Shown in pieces: positions 13,900 to 26,599 of a stretch of DNA of 64,000 nt (positions are counted from its first letter, which is position 1; each line of letters starts with the position of its first letter). Source of the stretch: Anoplopoma fimbria (taxonomy: Eukaryota > Chordata > Actinopteri > Perciformes > Anoplopomatidae); contig NC_072472.1 of NCBI RefSeq assembly GCF_027596085.1, positions 6,572,745 to 6,636,744 on the forward strand. The letters run 5' to 3'. A program made the translations under genes and the position numbers. The notes under the pieces are model-generated. The model was not told the DNA's origin, made no database searches, and saw only the letters and a program-made list of their open reading frames with translations.

Positions 13900-14310
13900 T
13901 TAACCTGTCTGGACTGAAAGAAAGGGGAAATTTCTCTCCCTGTCTCTCCCCCTCACACCCTCTCTCGTCTTAACAAACCAATTAGCCGGACATTTCTGCT
14001 GCAAAGACGACTTCTTTACACTACTCTTAAATAGTGAACAAGCCGTTCTCTGATGTGTAATTTTTAGCCGGAGGGAGAAAGCAGAACTTCTCCAGCTCTT
14101 TTTTTTCCTCTGGTGCGTGTGTGTGTGTGTGTGTGCTCTGGATTTGGCGCTCAGGGATCCGTTAAACGATGTGTTCTGAAGATTTAAAGCCTGTTTTTGG
14201 TGGTCACTGCGTCCGCAGGGCAGAAATAAACTTGGTGGTTGTTTGTCTGACAGTGATTCACAAATTAATCGTCATGTTGGCTGATTTATCTTGTAATTAG
14301 CCACTTTAAA
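13900..14310. promoter_or_regulatory. Candidate regulatory island with homeodomain cores
   Basis: CAATTAG at 13979, TAATTAG at 14294, AAATTAATCG near 14,262 and TGACAG lie close together in unique-looking sequence. The inference is from motif density only. Confidence 0.25.
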
Positions 14311-14337
14311 TCTGTTGCTCATGGAGTTTAGTGTTTT

Positions 14338-14770
14338 AAGTGGTGGGTAACTTATTACATTTAGTACTTAGTACTCCACTTACATACAAATTTGAGGTAC
14401 TTGTGTATTGAGTATTGTAATCCTTTTAATCCATTACATTTTTTTTCCTAAAATAACACTAACTAAATCAACTCATAAAATGTTATTATTATAGATTAAA
14501 CTTTATAGCAGTATACAAAGTACTCAAATGACCTCTACCTTTACCAGCACAACATTACATTGATGAACACATTATTGAATCAACCTTTATAATCCAATGA
14601 TATAATATACATTATTCTGCATAATGAGTCATTTTACTTCAGGTCCTATATGAATATTTCTTTATGCTAATGCTTTTGTACTTTATTTTAAGTCAGATTT
14701 TGAAAACAGGACTTTTACATGTACAAGTTTCTTCACTGTAGTATTACTACTTTTACTTAGAGCCCCAGAG
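14338..14770 (+). repeat. 'agtact' dispersed repeat, copy
   Basis: Starts gtggtgggtaacttattac and ends in a tacttttacttag stretch. Confidence 0.65.
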
Positions 14771-14804
14771 TGCAGGGATCTTAAGCACCTGATTGTGCTT
14801 TTGA

Positions 14805-15185
14805 TAGCTTAGAATGAGTCCTTCATATCTACATAGGGAGCAGGGGATCTTCCACAGAGTCCGCCGTGTTTCTACAGGATCCAAGAACGGACAAACCAAA
14901 CACTGGCTCAAGAGAGAGACTTTTTTTTTACATCACCTAAAGGACACCACAATTTCCTGACCTTCAGATGGTAACGCAATGACCACTGGACCTTCTTAAA
15001 GTAGTGTTATTATGGTAAGAATGGCCTTTGAGAGAGGCGAACCGCACCACCCAGTTTTGCACTATGCGGCTCACATTACTTCAGTCTTGGAAAGTAAGGA
15101 ATAATCAAAGGGGTATTCACTTGGTTGCATTCTGCAACCACACCGCTAAATGCCCCGAGATCCTACATTCTGGACATTTAAGAAT
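14805..15185 (+). repeat. 'ctacatagggag' dispersed repeat, long copy
   Basis: Begins tagcttagaatgagtcc and includes tctacatagggagcagg and a ggttgcattctgcaacc palindrome near its end. Confidence 0.6.
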
Positions 15186-15628
15186 GAGATTTGAATACTT
15201 CTTCCACCACTGCTTATACTCGGGTAAAGTTAACCCAGTATTGACACAAATTGGGTCATGAAATTGTAACTTTTAAAAAACAAAAAAACAGACATGACTC
15301 TTAATCTTTATGGAAGGATGACTCCTTCTAAGGATCTAAACTCCAATTTTGTTGGAAAGTATGACAACATTTTCTAAATCCTAAAACTCCCTTAAGGTTC
15401 AGTCCAAGCAGTAGTGAGACGAAGGTGAAGTGCAGCCATTTCTGTACTTAACAGTTAAGTGAAAGCCTCGTTTTCTTTCACCACCATAGATGCACAATGA
15501 TCCCAAAGCTTGTGTCCACAGAGAGTCCTACGCTCACGCTGAGAGCCCGAGTGGAGATCGCTTTTTCTGCCAAGCCCTCCGGCTGTGCTTTTGGTTTGTG
15601 TTTGGCTCTCAAACGGCACTGACCAACA

Positions 15629-15638
15629 GTGTGTGTGG

Positions 15639-15704
<66 letters not shown>
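15629..15704. repeat. (GT)n microsatellite followed by a G run
   Basis: About 36 GT units, one interruption, then a poly-G stretch. Confidence 0.95.
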
Positions 15705-15707
<3 letters not shown>

Positions 15708-16269
15708 GGGGGTGTCAAAAGCATCTTCTTCGTGTGACGTGTTTTAGTACTATTTGTTTCATAATTAACTCTTTCTACTTGTTTCACATATTGACTCTGA
15801 TTTTTTTTGGACAATACTTGCAAGATTGACTACTATTGATTCATTCTTTATATAAGGGGTCAAAAATAGAGGTTTACTACTAAAATAAATGTTTTGGGGT
15901 GTAGTTATTATTTAATACAGATAGAAAAGCTAACTTGTAAACTGAATTATCCATTAATAAATACTTTTTTTTAAAAGCTCATGCTGTTAATGGTCTCTGA
16001 GGGCTTTCAGCCTATTTGAATTATTCTACCACCTGAAAGAGTAAGTACTAGATAAGAGAACTTGGAGGATAAAAGCAGTTTTACATAATTACTAAGGATC
16101 GGTGGCTTTTCTTACTACTTGCTGCTTTTGATATTTACCTTAAAGTTAAATCACCCACATAAATCTACTCCATATTTTGTCCCAGCACAGTTCAGTCCAG
16201 GCTGAAACTAACTGTAAGTCACCAGTGAAACACCAAATGTGTGTGAATGCACAGACAGCTCTTCTCTCC

Positions 16270-16720
16270 CCTGATGCTCCGTATTGAATACCGGCTTCCT
16301 GAGGAGTCGAGTCCCGGAGAGAGGACGCCGTCTCTCCACCTGTGAAGCCGTCAAACAGCCAACTGGGGGTTTGTTTGTGTCCACAGCCGAGGGGATCCTC
16401 AGCAAGAGCTCTCTCTCTTACACAATGTCCGACGCCCCGGCTCCTCTAGCTCTGACGCTCAGCAGAGGGGGAGAGTCTCAGCTGGGGGGCCCAGCATGGC
16501 CGAAGCAGGTCCAAAGGCCTGGTGCTGGGAGGCTCTGACAGGGGCAGCTGAATCCCAGCGGCCCCTCAGTTCACTCCTCATTCTTCTAATTAGACACTTT
16601 AGAGAATTAACTCCTGCAAGTTGGAGAAGTGCCTCCTCTCTCCTGCAGCCAGAGGAGAGTGGACAGTGTTTTAAATTGTATATTTCACTCACAGAGCTAA
16701 AGTGATTTTCTGCTTTACAA
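16270..16720. promoter_or_regulatory. Candidate regulatory island
   Basis: GC-richer, non-repetitive stretch with TAATTAG at 16587-16593 and AGAATTAAC. No exon signals in agreement. Confidence 0.22.
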
Positions 16721-17339
16721 ATAATCTACATTTTCTCAGCAGCACAGGGGGTTTCCAACTGCATAGCGATAGCCAACCTTTCCATTTGTCGGTCTTGTCA
16801 TTTTTATTGGAGATTATTGGAGATAATTATTTTTTCCATGCCCAGCAATAGCTTCTATATGTGAGCCAGGGTCAGCAGAGGCCTGTGTAGCATCGTTACT
16901 AGCATTAGCTTGTTGCAAGCTGGTCGGTTGCACAAAGTTGCCCTATATTTTCTCAACGTTTCAGCCAGGATTTCAACAGAACTCTCAGAAGTTTACATTT
17001 ACTTCCTTTTATTATTTCAAACATCTTGTTAAAACCAGAGGCTGCTAGGTGAATGTCTAACCCATGTCACTTATTTTTGATGGAAGACTTAACTTTCCTC
17101 CCTACCTATATCTTAACCACACTGTAGCTGCCATGCATGCATATTGTTGGAAAAATAATTAAAAATATATATAAATCAAATTAAAAACATTCTTCATCAG
17201 GTATAATCTGAGGGTTTTCAGGCTCGTATGATTTCAAGATTTTGGCTATTAATTTGCGTTGGTTTTTTTTTGTTTACATGTTATATTGATTGGGGCTGAG
17301 AGTATTGCACATGTTTATGTTTTTCTGCATCGTTGTGTG

Positions 17340-17900
17340 GACATTTCCTAGCTGTGAACGCCCAGCATCTTAATTAGCGGGGGCGACGCTCCTCCCTGCC
17401 GAAGCCCCACTTTGTGAAGGCAGGTGCAGCTTTAAACGTCATGACATTTTTTGCAGTGTGCAGGAGGTGGCAGGTTGTGATCCTACAACCCACATCTCAT
17501 ATACATAATCCAGCAGGCAGGCGGGCCCCCTTGCTCTCGTTGAATGGGGGGTTCTCTCTCCCTTTTTCCTCTGGGGACGTTTCAGGGCCTGAAAGAGAAC
17601 CCTCACCACCCGGCTACCGGGGGCCCGTGGGCGCAGTGAGAAAATGAAGACCTCTGCGCCCTTCTAAATCCCCAGGAATTTCTCATTAAGCAAGGGGTCC
17701 CGGGCTGCCGAGGACCCTCTGGGCCCTCACCCACCCCCTGCGAGGGGTCTCCCTCTCTGGTGCGGAGAATGGGAGCCCTCCACTCCACTTTGTGCTGGCT
17801 GCCGGCTACCAGGGCCTGTTATTCACCTTCTCCTTTATCAGCAGCACAAGAGCTTTCTCCCAATCAAGCTTTCAAAGCCCTCAGCACTTCCTCTTCCTTT
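17340..17900. promoter_or_regulatory. GC-rich candidate regulatory island before a GT repeat
   Basis: About 560 bases of GC-rich sequence beginning CTTAATTAGCGGGGGCG, with a run of GGGGCC/CCGGG motifs. Open frames lack splice or family support. Confidence 0.28.
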
Positions 17901-17917
17901 CATTCAGTTTTTTACAT

Positions 17918-18051
<134 letters not shown>

Positions 18052-19014
18052 TGTCTTATAAGACCCCAAAAGAGGAGAAAGGCATAATTGAATTTGACAT
18101 TTTTTTTTTTTTTTTTTTTTTGTTAATGGTATCCTGAGATATTTTTGTCTGGAGGCGCCAAAAGCTGGAATGGAGCGGACTCTCATTTCAAAGAGTGTTT
18201 TTTCTTCTTCTTCTTCTTCCTCTCATTCACACGTTCACACGTTGTTCACAAGTACAAGGGGGATTAATGAGGATTATGTATATGAGCAGAGGTAATGAGT
18301 TTTGATGAGAGGAGGGCAGAGAGGATATTTAGGGTAAGATTTCAAAACATCTCAACGTGTCAGGTTTTGGCAGCATCAGCTGTTCCTGACTTTTCATGTT
18401 TTTGAGTCACTTAATCCTCATATTTTTATGCACAAACGATACTTTAAAAAAGGACAAAACGTGCTTTTTAAAAAAAAACGCATTAATAAATTGAAGAGAC
18501 GTGTCATCTTGTTTGTGTATTTGGTTCCTCCTTAAGAGATTACACTTAACACTGACTGACTTCAACCCAAAACATGATTTCACCTTATTATTATTTGTTC
18601 TAATTACAACTAAATAAGTCATATGAACCACATATTTGGTTTATTTATTCCTCACTCTTTTTCTTGTTTTCAAGATTTTTTGTAACTTTGGTTTCACAAA
18701 GAAGGTAATGGTTGTAATTTTTACAGCTTTAGTTTTCTTTTCAGATGCAGTTTTTAATTCCCTTCCGGTCCAGGTAAAACCTTTTATCTCCAGGTGTGTT
18801 GATTTTGAATTCTTACTAATAAACTAAAGGATGAAGCGTTCCTTTATGTGTTGAGAAATGTATCCCACTTCTTAAGCTAAATAAATTACTTAAAAAGCCT
18901 CTTTTAACAGCTGGATGCATCGTAACAAAGCTGAAAACAGGGCTGTTGCAACATAGACATTAATGCAGAAGCAATATTAATCCAGAAACATCATATGTAA
19001 TAGTAAGAAACAGC

Positions 19015-19145
19015 ACAATTAATACTTTTAAATGTCATACTTTAAGTACACTTTGCTGATAGCCTACATAGTTTTACTGAAGTAAAGTTTTGAAAGCAGG
19101 ACTTTGACTTGTAGAGGAAGGATCTGAATACTTCCTCCACTTTTG
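19015..19145 (+). repeat. 'agtact' dispersed repeat, fragment
   Basis: Ends gaatacttcctccactttt. Confidence 0.55.
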
Positions 19146-19599
19146 GCTGTCCGTGTTGGGACGATCGGTCAAGCAGGCTGATATCTGTCTCCATGGCGAT
19201 AAGATGATTCAGCATCCGGGGTTGTTGGTCAGCTGTGACTCGACTCCAGGTGTTTAGACTTCTGTCTGCTTGTAGCGCCTAAAAATGTGTTTCCTCTGGT
19301 GGCGTGTCCTCGTTTGGTCCTCTCTGAGAGATGTTCCCATTTGAATAATATGTGTGAAATACTAACAGGCAGGAAGATTTATTTTTGTCATGGAAGCTTG
19401 CTGGTAGAATACATTTATTTGTCTGTTTTTTGGCTGATGAATATTATTTAAAAAGATGTAATAATAGTTGTTAGATCAGCCAAAACACAGATTGCCGATA
19501 AACTGAAAAGTAATGATGTATAAAAGTAAATGGGGAGGCATGCAAATACAGCAACGTTTTTATTCACGAATTAATGGTAACAGGCGGAGAGTCATTAAT

Positions 19600-19750
19600 G
19601 TAAAAATGATCATTTTATGGGTGAAGTATTCCATTAAGTAACATTTTGAAATGTCAAGACTTTTACTTGTAATGGAGTATTTTTGTAGACTGTGGTATTT
19701 CTAGTTTTACTTATACTTTAAGTATCCAAGTACTTCTTCAAATTGCTCCA
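19600..19750 (+). repeat. 'agtact' dispersed repeat, fragment
   Basis: Ends ttaagtatccaagtacttc. Confidence 0.5.
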
Positions 19751-19806
19751 AACAAGATCAATATATTCAGTGTAACAGAAGTGGAAGGAAAGTGAGACTA
19801 ATAAAT

Positions 19807-19813
<7 letters not shown>

Positions 19814-19859
<46 letters not shown>
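19814..19859. repeat. (GA)n microsatellite
   Basis: About 22 GA units. Confidence 0.95.
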
Positions 19860-19860
<1 letters not shown>

Positions 19861-19962
19861 GTCCCATGCGGGCCAGGACAGCTGACAGCTGGGTTCAGCG
19901 GGGGTCAGAGGTCATGGATTGGCAGCAGTGGGGGAGTGAAGTGGAATCTAAAACAACAGGAA

Positions 19963-19963
<1 letters not shown>

Positions 19964-20047
<84 letters not shown>
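19964..20047. repeat. (CA)n microsatellite
   Basis: About 42 CA units. Confidence 0.97.
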
Positions 20048-20052
<5 letters not shown>

Positions 20053-20180
20053 AACACACATTTCCGGGAGAGGAGGCGAGCGTGGGCCTCCGGATCTCTG
20101 GTGTGACAAACAGTTGACTAAAACTTCATCAGTGTGGTGTGAACGCTTCCTCCCACATATCTAATCCAGGAGCTTTCACT

Positions 20181-20283
<103 letters not shown>

Positions 20284-20442
20284 TCACACATACTACTATC
20301 TTTATGAGCACCAGTTTTAGCGACCACATTTTAGAAAAGTGAGGATATTTTTAGAAGAAGAAAACAAAAAAACCAAAGCCCATAAGGAAAATAAAGTATT
20401 TTCAGGTTTTAAGTTGAAAAGCCTGTTGGCCGTGTGGTTAAA

Positions 20443-20570
20443 GGAATAGTTCACCCAAAAACAATATACATTTTTTGGGGTATTCATCTCCCTAGACTTT
20501 CTGTAGGTTTCCCAGAAATGAAAGCATCTCAGTGTAAACAGACTTCAACGGAGACGGAGTGAACTATTCC
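20443..20570. mobile_element. 128-bp MITE with GGAATAGTTCAC inverted ends
   Basis: GGAATAGTTCAC (20443-20454) and its exact complement GTGAACTATTCC (20559-20570) bound the element. No coding capacity. The end sequence is common in fish genomes. Confidence 0.7.
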
Positions 20571-21559
20571 TGTCAGACTCACATCATATATCTGCAACAT
20601 TCCTGATTTGTTTCTGGCAGTGAGTCTTTTGCTTTATGTCATCCCTCTTTCTTTCTCCCCATTATTCCTTTATGTATCTAAACTGTCAAACTGTCCAGTA
20701 AAGGTGAAGACAGACTAGAAGGCACCAGTATGCTTCATCAGGACTGATGCGAAGGTGTTGTAGTTAAACGTGCCGACCCTGTTCCTTTAGCTTTAACTCT
20801 TCTAAGAGGACAAAAAATGACTTCTTCATCCATACATAAATAAATGCTGATTAAAGAAGAGAAATGGATCATTTTTTTAAAATAGTTTTTATTTATGTCC
20901 TATTTATTGACCTTTTTTATTCATTTCTGTTTTAATTTAAGCATTTTTTTCAGCTTTCATTTACTTATTCATTTCAGCATTTATTAATGTATTGTTTTAT
21001 CTATTTATTTCTGTATGTATATCAGCTTTTATTTACTTATCAGTTTGTGCATTTATTCATTATTTTGTTTATTTATTTTCTGAACTTTGCTTTCTTTACT
21101 TATTTATTTATGTATTTATTCCTTTTTATTTTATTTATAAATGTATTATTTCAGCTTTCATTTACTTGTTTTACCACTTACAACCAGTGCGGTAGTTAAA
21201 CTTACAACAAATATAAAGCACTGATTCCACTGGTGCTTGTTAATAAATAATGAATTTAATATTAACTATTTTAAAGAAGAAATTAGCAAGCATAAAATGA
21301 CTTCATGCCTGTGGTGAAGCCGCCTCCAGGTGCTTTTATTTTATTCAATTACTTCAGTCACTTTAACCTCTACTCATGTATTTATAAAACAACATGAACC
21401 CAGATTAAATACAGTAAAGTAATTTAATCATGTACAAAGATCTCACTCTCTCTAACATATCTGCTTTTAGTCAGATGGTTGAACCTCCAGCTCTTTTAAT
21501 GTGCTGTGCTGCCCTCTAGTGGGCATGATGGGTCTTTACAAGAGATTGGGGCTTAAGTA

Positions 21560-21790
21560 ACAGGAGTGCAATGGGGGAAGAAGTACTCAGAGCGTTTATT
21601 TACATAAGTAAAAGCACAAACACCATAGTATAAAAATACATAACAAGTAGAAGTTCTGCATTCAAAATGTTGCTGAAGTAAAAGTATAGAAATATTCTCA
21701 GCAAAATGTACTTAAAGTCTCAAAAGTGAAAGCACTCAATATGCAGAATGGCTCCTTTCACGGTGTTATACTATTATAAAACATTATATT
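21560..21790 (-). repeat. 'agtact' dispersed repeat, copy
   Basis: Starts gggggaagaagtactcaga; includes caatatgcagaatggc. Confidence 0.6.
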
Positions 21791-22387
21791 ATTCTGATTT
21801 TCTCACTAACAAATATATTTCAAGATCATTTTAATGTTGCAATTATCAATGTGGAGCCAATTTCAGATACCTACATACTACTGGGTAGTATAGTTCTGCA
21901 TCGTCATAGTAACCAGCCCTGAAGCAGTATACTGCTCTGTATTGTTACATAACACAGGTTCAAAGCCGGTTAAACAAAAGTAGGTCTATAGAGAACATGA
22001 CCTCAAGTCACCCGAACGGAAACCACTGCTCCGTTCAGCTGAGTCATGTGTTAGAGGGAAAGAACCGACATAGATGTGTCATGATTGTTCATTAATTGTG
22101 TTTAGCTTTAGTGACATAGATCACTCACCATTTAGTGATTCTTTGCATGTATTTCACATTTTACATGCTAAAAGTCATAATGGTAGCAAGTAGGAGCAGA
22201 TGGGGGACTTTCCACGACTCCATAGTGGAGCTGAAAACTTTCAATGTAACGTAAAAGTATCACTTTGATTATATATTACTTTATATTATATTGCACACAC
22301 TGATTCATCAATGTGTAAGTCGTTTTTTACTGTTGTAGCTGCTCAATGTGGAGCTGGTTTTATCACATACAGTTAGCTAGTTTAGTG

Positions 22388-22851
22388 CAGTGGTTACCTA
22401 TATGGGTCACACCGCCTTAAGGGATGTCACTTGAGTACGTTTCAAGACACTAGAAACTAATGTTGGTGGTGTGGAGCTAGAAAGAAGTGAGAACTCTGTA
22501 ACTCTCTGCTCATGTCTGCTGCAGAACACACCAGAATCTCTGACCTGAACTGCTGGAGGTCGAGTAGCATTGTGGGTAATGTAGGCACCAAATTTTTTAC
22601 AATGAAGGAGAATGTGTGGTGTAAAATATGACGATATCTCTGGTTCTGCTATATCAATTTTTGATACTTTTTTAAAAATGAAACGGTCCATAGTGAGTCG
22701 GACAATGTTACGGTGGAATATCTGAGAATGGGAAAGAGGGGTAAAGCACACTTTAGTGGATTCTGGGAGAGAAACTAAAACAAAAGTAGACATCTGAAAT
22801 GACTACAGCTAAGGGCTGAGGGGTCACAAACCAAAAGAGTTGGGAACCACT
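22388..22851. mobile_element. hAT-like non-autonomous element
   Basis: The left end CAGTGGTTACC...GGGTCAC and right end GGGTCAC...GGGAACCACT are imperfect inverted repeats of the CAGTGGTTCCCAAC type. Related internal sequence recurs at 61,530-61,830. No clear target duplication remains. Confidence 0.55.
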
Positions 22852-23423
22852 ATTACATCTTTAAGAATGTATTTTCAACATTATGACCTTCCTGAAGGTA
22901 GGATTTATTGCAGGACTGGGTGTATTAGACTGCTTTTACTAGGTGTATTTAATAAAAGTTTTTCTCATGTACTGTACTTATTACAATGTAAGTACTTTAA
23001 TTGAGTGTTTGAATTTTCTGCTACTTTATACTTCTACTCCACAACATCTCAGAGACATTTTTTTGTACTTTTTACTCCGCTACATAACTTAAGATACTCA
23101 AGTTCAGATTATTAATATAAAATATAATCAAATAATACATTATGATGTATCTCTACAGATTAAACTACCCAGGAGTATATTAAAATGAGCTCAAATTTAA
23201 CCAGATGCAACATTAAAGGGATGAACACATTGATATGTCACTTATTATATTCCAATAATAGCCTATAATATACATTATTCTGAAATAGGCCATTATGTGT
23301 GTGTGTACTTTTGGTACTTTAAGCATATCTTGATGCTAATACTTCTGGACTTTTACTTGTAACAATAATATACTACTTTCTGAATCCTTCTTCTTCCATT
23401 GCTTATATGTCTTTTATTACATA

Positions 23424-23653
23424 CAGTAGCAGTCAAAAGTTTGGACACACCTTCTCATTCAACTACTTTGAAGAATCTAAAATATAAAACATATTCTGGT
23501 TTGTTGAGCATTTGTTTGTTTACCACATAATTCCATATGTGTTCCTTCATAGTTTGGATGTCTTCAATATTAATCTACAATGTAGATCCTAAAAATAAAA
23601 ATAAAGAAAAACCATTGAATGAGAAGGTGTGTCCAAACTTTTGACTGGTACTG
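23424..23653. mobile_element. Tc1/mariner-like MITE (left arm), 230 bp
   Basis: CAGTAGCAGTCAAAAGTTTG ... ACTTTTGACTGGTACTG are inverted ends flanked by TA on both sides. The ends belong to a widespread fish Tc1 group. No transposase. Confidence 0.8.
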
Positions 23654-23771
23654 TACCTAGTCATTAAAATATACCAAATTGTCAGTTTGGGCTTTACATT
23701 ACTGCACTGTACAGTAAGATGGGAGTCAATAACAGGTTAAAATTGTAAAATAAATGATTATTTATGAATTA

Positions 23772-23967
23772 CAGTACCAGTCAAAAGTTTGGACACACCT
23801 TCTCATTCAATGGTTTTTCTTTATTTTAGACATCCAAACTATGAAGGAACACATATGGAATTATGTGGTAAACAAACAAATGCTCAACAAACCAGAATAT
23901 GTTTTATATTTTACATTCTTCAAAGTAGTTGAATGAGAAGGTGTGTCCAAACTTTTGACTGGTACTG
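23772..23967. mobile_element. Tc1/mariner-like MITE (right arm), 196 bp
   Basis: Same ends and TA flanks as the left-arm copy, in inverted orientation and shortened by an internal deletion. Confidence 0.8.
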
Positions 23968-25022
23968 TATGTAATAAAAGACATATAAGCAATGGAAGAA
24001 GAATGATTCAGAAAGTAGTATATTATTGTTACAAGTAAAAGTCCAGAAGTATTAGCATCAAGATATGCTTAAAGTACCAAAAGTACACACACACATAATG
24101 GCCTATTTCAGAATAATGTATATTATAGGCTATTATTGGAATATAATAAGTGACATATCAATGTGTTCATCCCTTTAATGTTGCATCTGGTTAAATTTGA
24201 GCTCCTTTAAATATACTCCTGGGTAGTTTAATCTATAGAGATACATCATAATGTATTATTTGATATATATTTTATATTAGTAATCTGAACTTGAGTATCT
24301 TATGTAGCTATGTAGCGGAGTAAAAAGTACAAAAAAATGTCTCTGAGATGTTGTGGAGTAGAAGTATATTGTCTAGCAGAAAATGTCAAATATGTCAATT
24401 AAAGTACTTACATTGTAATAAGTACAGTACTGTGAGTTGTAAGTAAATATTTATTAAATACACTGTAGTAAAAGCAGTCTATGTACACCCAGTCCTGCAA
24501 TAAATATTTACCTGTCAGGAAGTTGTATAGTATGTTGAATTTACATGTCTTAAAGTTGTATAGTGGTTATTTATTGTCCCTTAGTTGTAGTCATTTTATT
24601 TATTATTAAAACTCAAATGTCTGTGTAGTTGAACCAGTGTATCCCCATGGGGATTAAAGTATAATAATATCTAAAGACACTCACTGTTACAAGAATAACT
24701 TTATAGTAAGTCAGATTCATAAAAACCTGCTTTGACACAACAACAGTGGTGGGAAAGTCCGGGAAACTTGCTCTGCTGACACACATGGCTCCTGTAAATG
24801 AGAATGAACCGGACGTCTCCCCGGGGAGGTGAGGCTCCTTCTGCCGGTGAGCGGCGCTGTTCTGCGGGCGTAAAACCCGCAGCAGGCCGCTGTCCCTGTC
24901 TGCCAGTCTCTCTCTCTCCTGTCTGTCTGTCTCCCTTCCTTTCACCCAAAACCTCTTTTCTGCTTGGATCGAGTCTGAAAAAGCATAAAAAAAACCACCA
25001 CCACCAGCAGTGTCTCCTTTCC

Positions 25023-25049
25023 TAAATAAATAAATAAATAAATAAATAA
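25023..25049. repeat. (AAAT)n microsatellite
   Basis: About six AAAT units. Confidence 0.9.
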
Positions 25050-25321
25050 CCGTGGGAAGTGAGCTGGTGGATCCACCGACACGGTTCAACAAAACGTCAT
25101 CAATCACATGAAACTGTCGTGTTTTTGGTTTTTTCCATCCACAATTACTCGGTCGTGCGTAATTCTGAATCTGCAGAGGAGGAAGAGGAGGAAGAGGAGG
25201 AGGAGGAAGGTTGTCGATCACCACCGCCGTCCCTCACGTCGCCTCCCGGTGACCACAGTGAAGTGGTGTGAGTGTGTGGATTGGGTACATTTTTCTTTTC
25301 TTTTCTTTACACCTGAAACAG

Positions 25322-25359
<38 letters not shown>

Positions 25360-25540
25360 ATCTCCACATAAAACACCAAAGCAGGAATCTCGAGAAGAGC
25401 TCCAGCTTTTCACCCCTTCGTTTCTGGAAGGAGAAGAGGAGGAAAAAAAAAAAACACACAACAACACAGCAAACCGTGTCTTTCCCACAAACAAAGCACA
25501 ATCGACGCTTAAATAGCCTTTAAATGTTTAATCATCCAGC

Positions 25541-25541
<1 letters not shown>

Positions 25542-25593
<52 letters not shown>
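25542..25593. repeat. (CA)n microsatellite
   Basis: About 26 CA units. Confidence 0.95.
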
Positions 25594-25595
<2 letters not shown>

Positions 25596-26279
25596 CCATA
25601 CATAGAGAGGATAACTGTGCCTCAGTCCCCCCACAAACGCACACCAGACAGTGACTTTGGGAGGCATAACATGTAGGGGGACTGTTCCTGTCGTGCCATG
25701 GCTGATCCAAGACCCTGACCAGCCCACCAGAACAGCCCACCAGAACCAGCCCACCAGACCAGCACATCCAGGGCTCAGAAGAGGTGCGCTTTTTTTGTGG
25801 GGTTCAGCTCCTCCGTGTCTGGGTGAACTTTATATCGAGCATTGTATTAACACTTTGTGGCCTGCTTTTCTGTTTTTTTTTTTTTTTTTTTTTTTTTTCC
25901 TCTCCTCTAAGGCTGGAGGACTCCATTTTGAAGGGACCGGGTGTGCAAGCCAGAGAGAGAGACTACACAGCAACTCGTCTCAGGGAGAAAAAAAAAAAGG
26001 AAACCCAATCTGTTGTTGTTGTTTTTTCTTTTTTAAATCCGGGTAACCCGCTGCTGCACCATTTCACAGCTTCTCTGACGTGTTAGTGGTGGACATCTTT
26101 GAATTACTTCTCTTTATTTCATTTCATTTTTTGGACGCATGTGTGCTGGCCCAAGTGCGTGACGGTGGTGGTTGGGTGGTGTTGGGTGGTGTTAGTGAAG
26201 AAGAAGAAGGTGCCAGTGTGTTGGCACAAGTTTGGCATGTGACATGTCAATGGTGATGACAGGTTAATTATTGATGCTT

Positions 26280-26310
26280 AGTAATTAAGAGCAGGGGCGG
26301 GGCTGGAGGG
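26280..26310. promoter_or_regulatory. nsd1: GC box upstream of nsd1 exon 1
   Basis: GGGGCGGGGC lies in gcaggggcggggctgg, an Sp1-type site about 590 bases before the putative exon-1 donor. Confidence 0.35.
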
Positions 26311-26599
26311 GGTCTTGTGCGTAATTTGTGTATTATTAGTGGCTGTCAACTCATATTTAATGTTTTTTTTTCATACTTGGATGGAGAGATCTCACGGCCC
26401 CCTTCTGTGCTCCACCATGTGGACCGGCTTGGGGAGGCGGTGTTGGTGACGACTGGCAGTGTGCGCACAGCAGAGAGACTTTCAAGGGGGCAGGCAGTAA
26501 GTCTGCAGGCAGGAAACAGCCATTCAATAGAGACACACACACACATAGAGTTATAAAGTTGTAGTCATCACAAATCAGAAAGCAAAAGGAGAGAGGAGG

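Larger units (their letters stand above)
22895..24520. repeat. Large inverted repeat (two arms of about 750 bp, 110-bp spacer)
   Basis: The arm at about 22,895-23,655 is the reverse complement of the arm at about 23,770-24,520, with scattered substitutions and indels, including about 34 bases missing from the right arm near 23,826. Each arm is an 'agtact' repeat plus a Tc1-like MITE. Confidence 0.85.

Noticed and set aside
22895..24520. Inverted repeat as a pure assembly artefact
   Set aside because: Arms differ by substitutions and indels, including a 34-base difference inside the MITE copies, so they are not a folded-back read.
24613..25224. 203-aa minus-strand open frame
   Set aside because: Low-complexity, no recognisable domain, no splice or promoter context; chance frame in GC-richer sequence.
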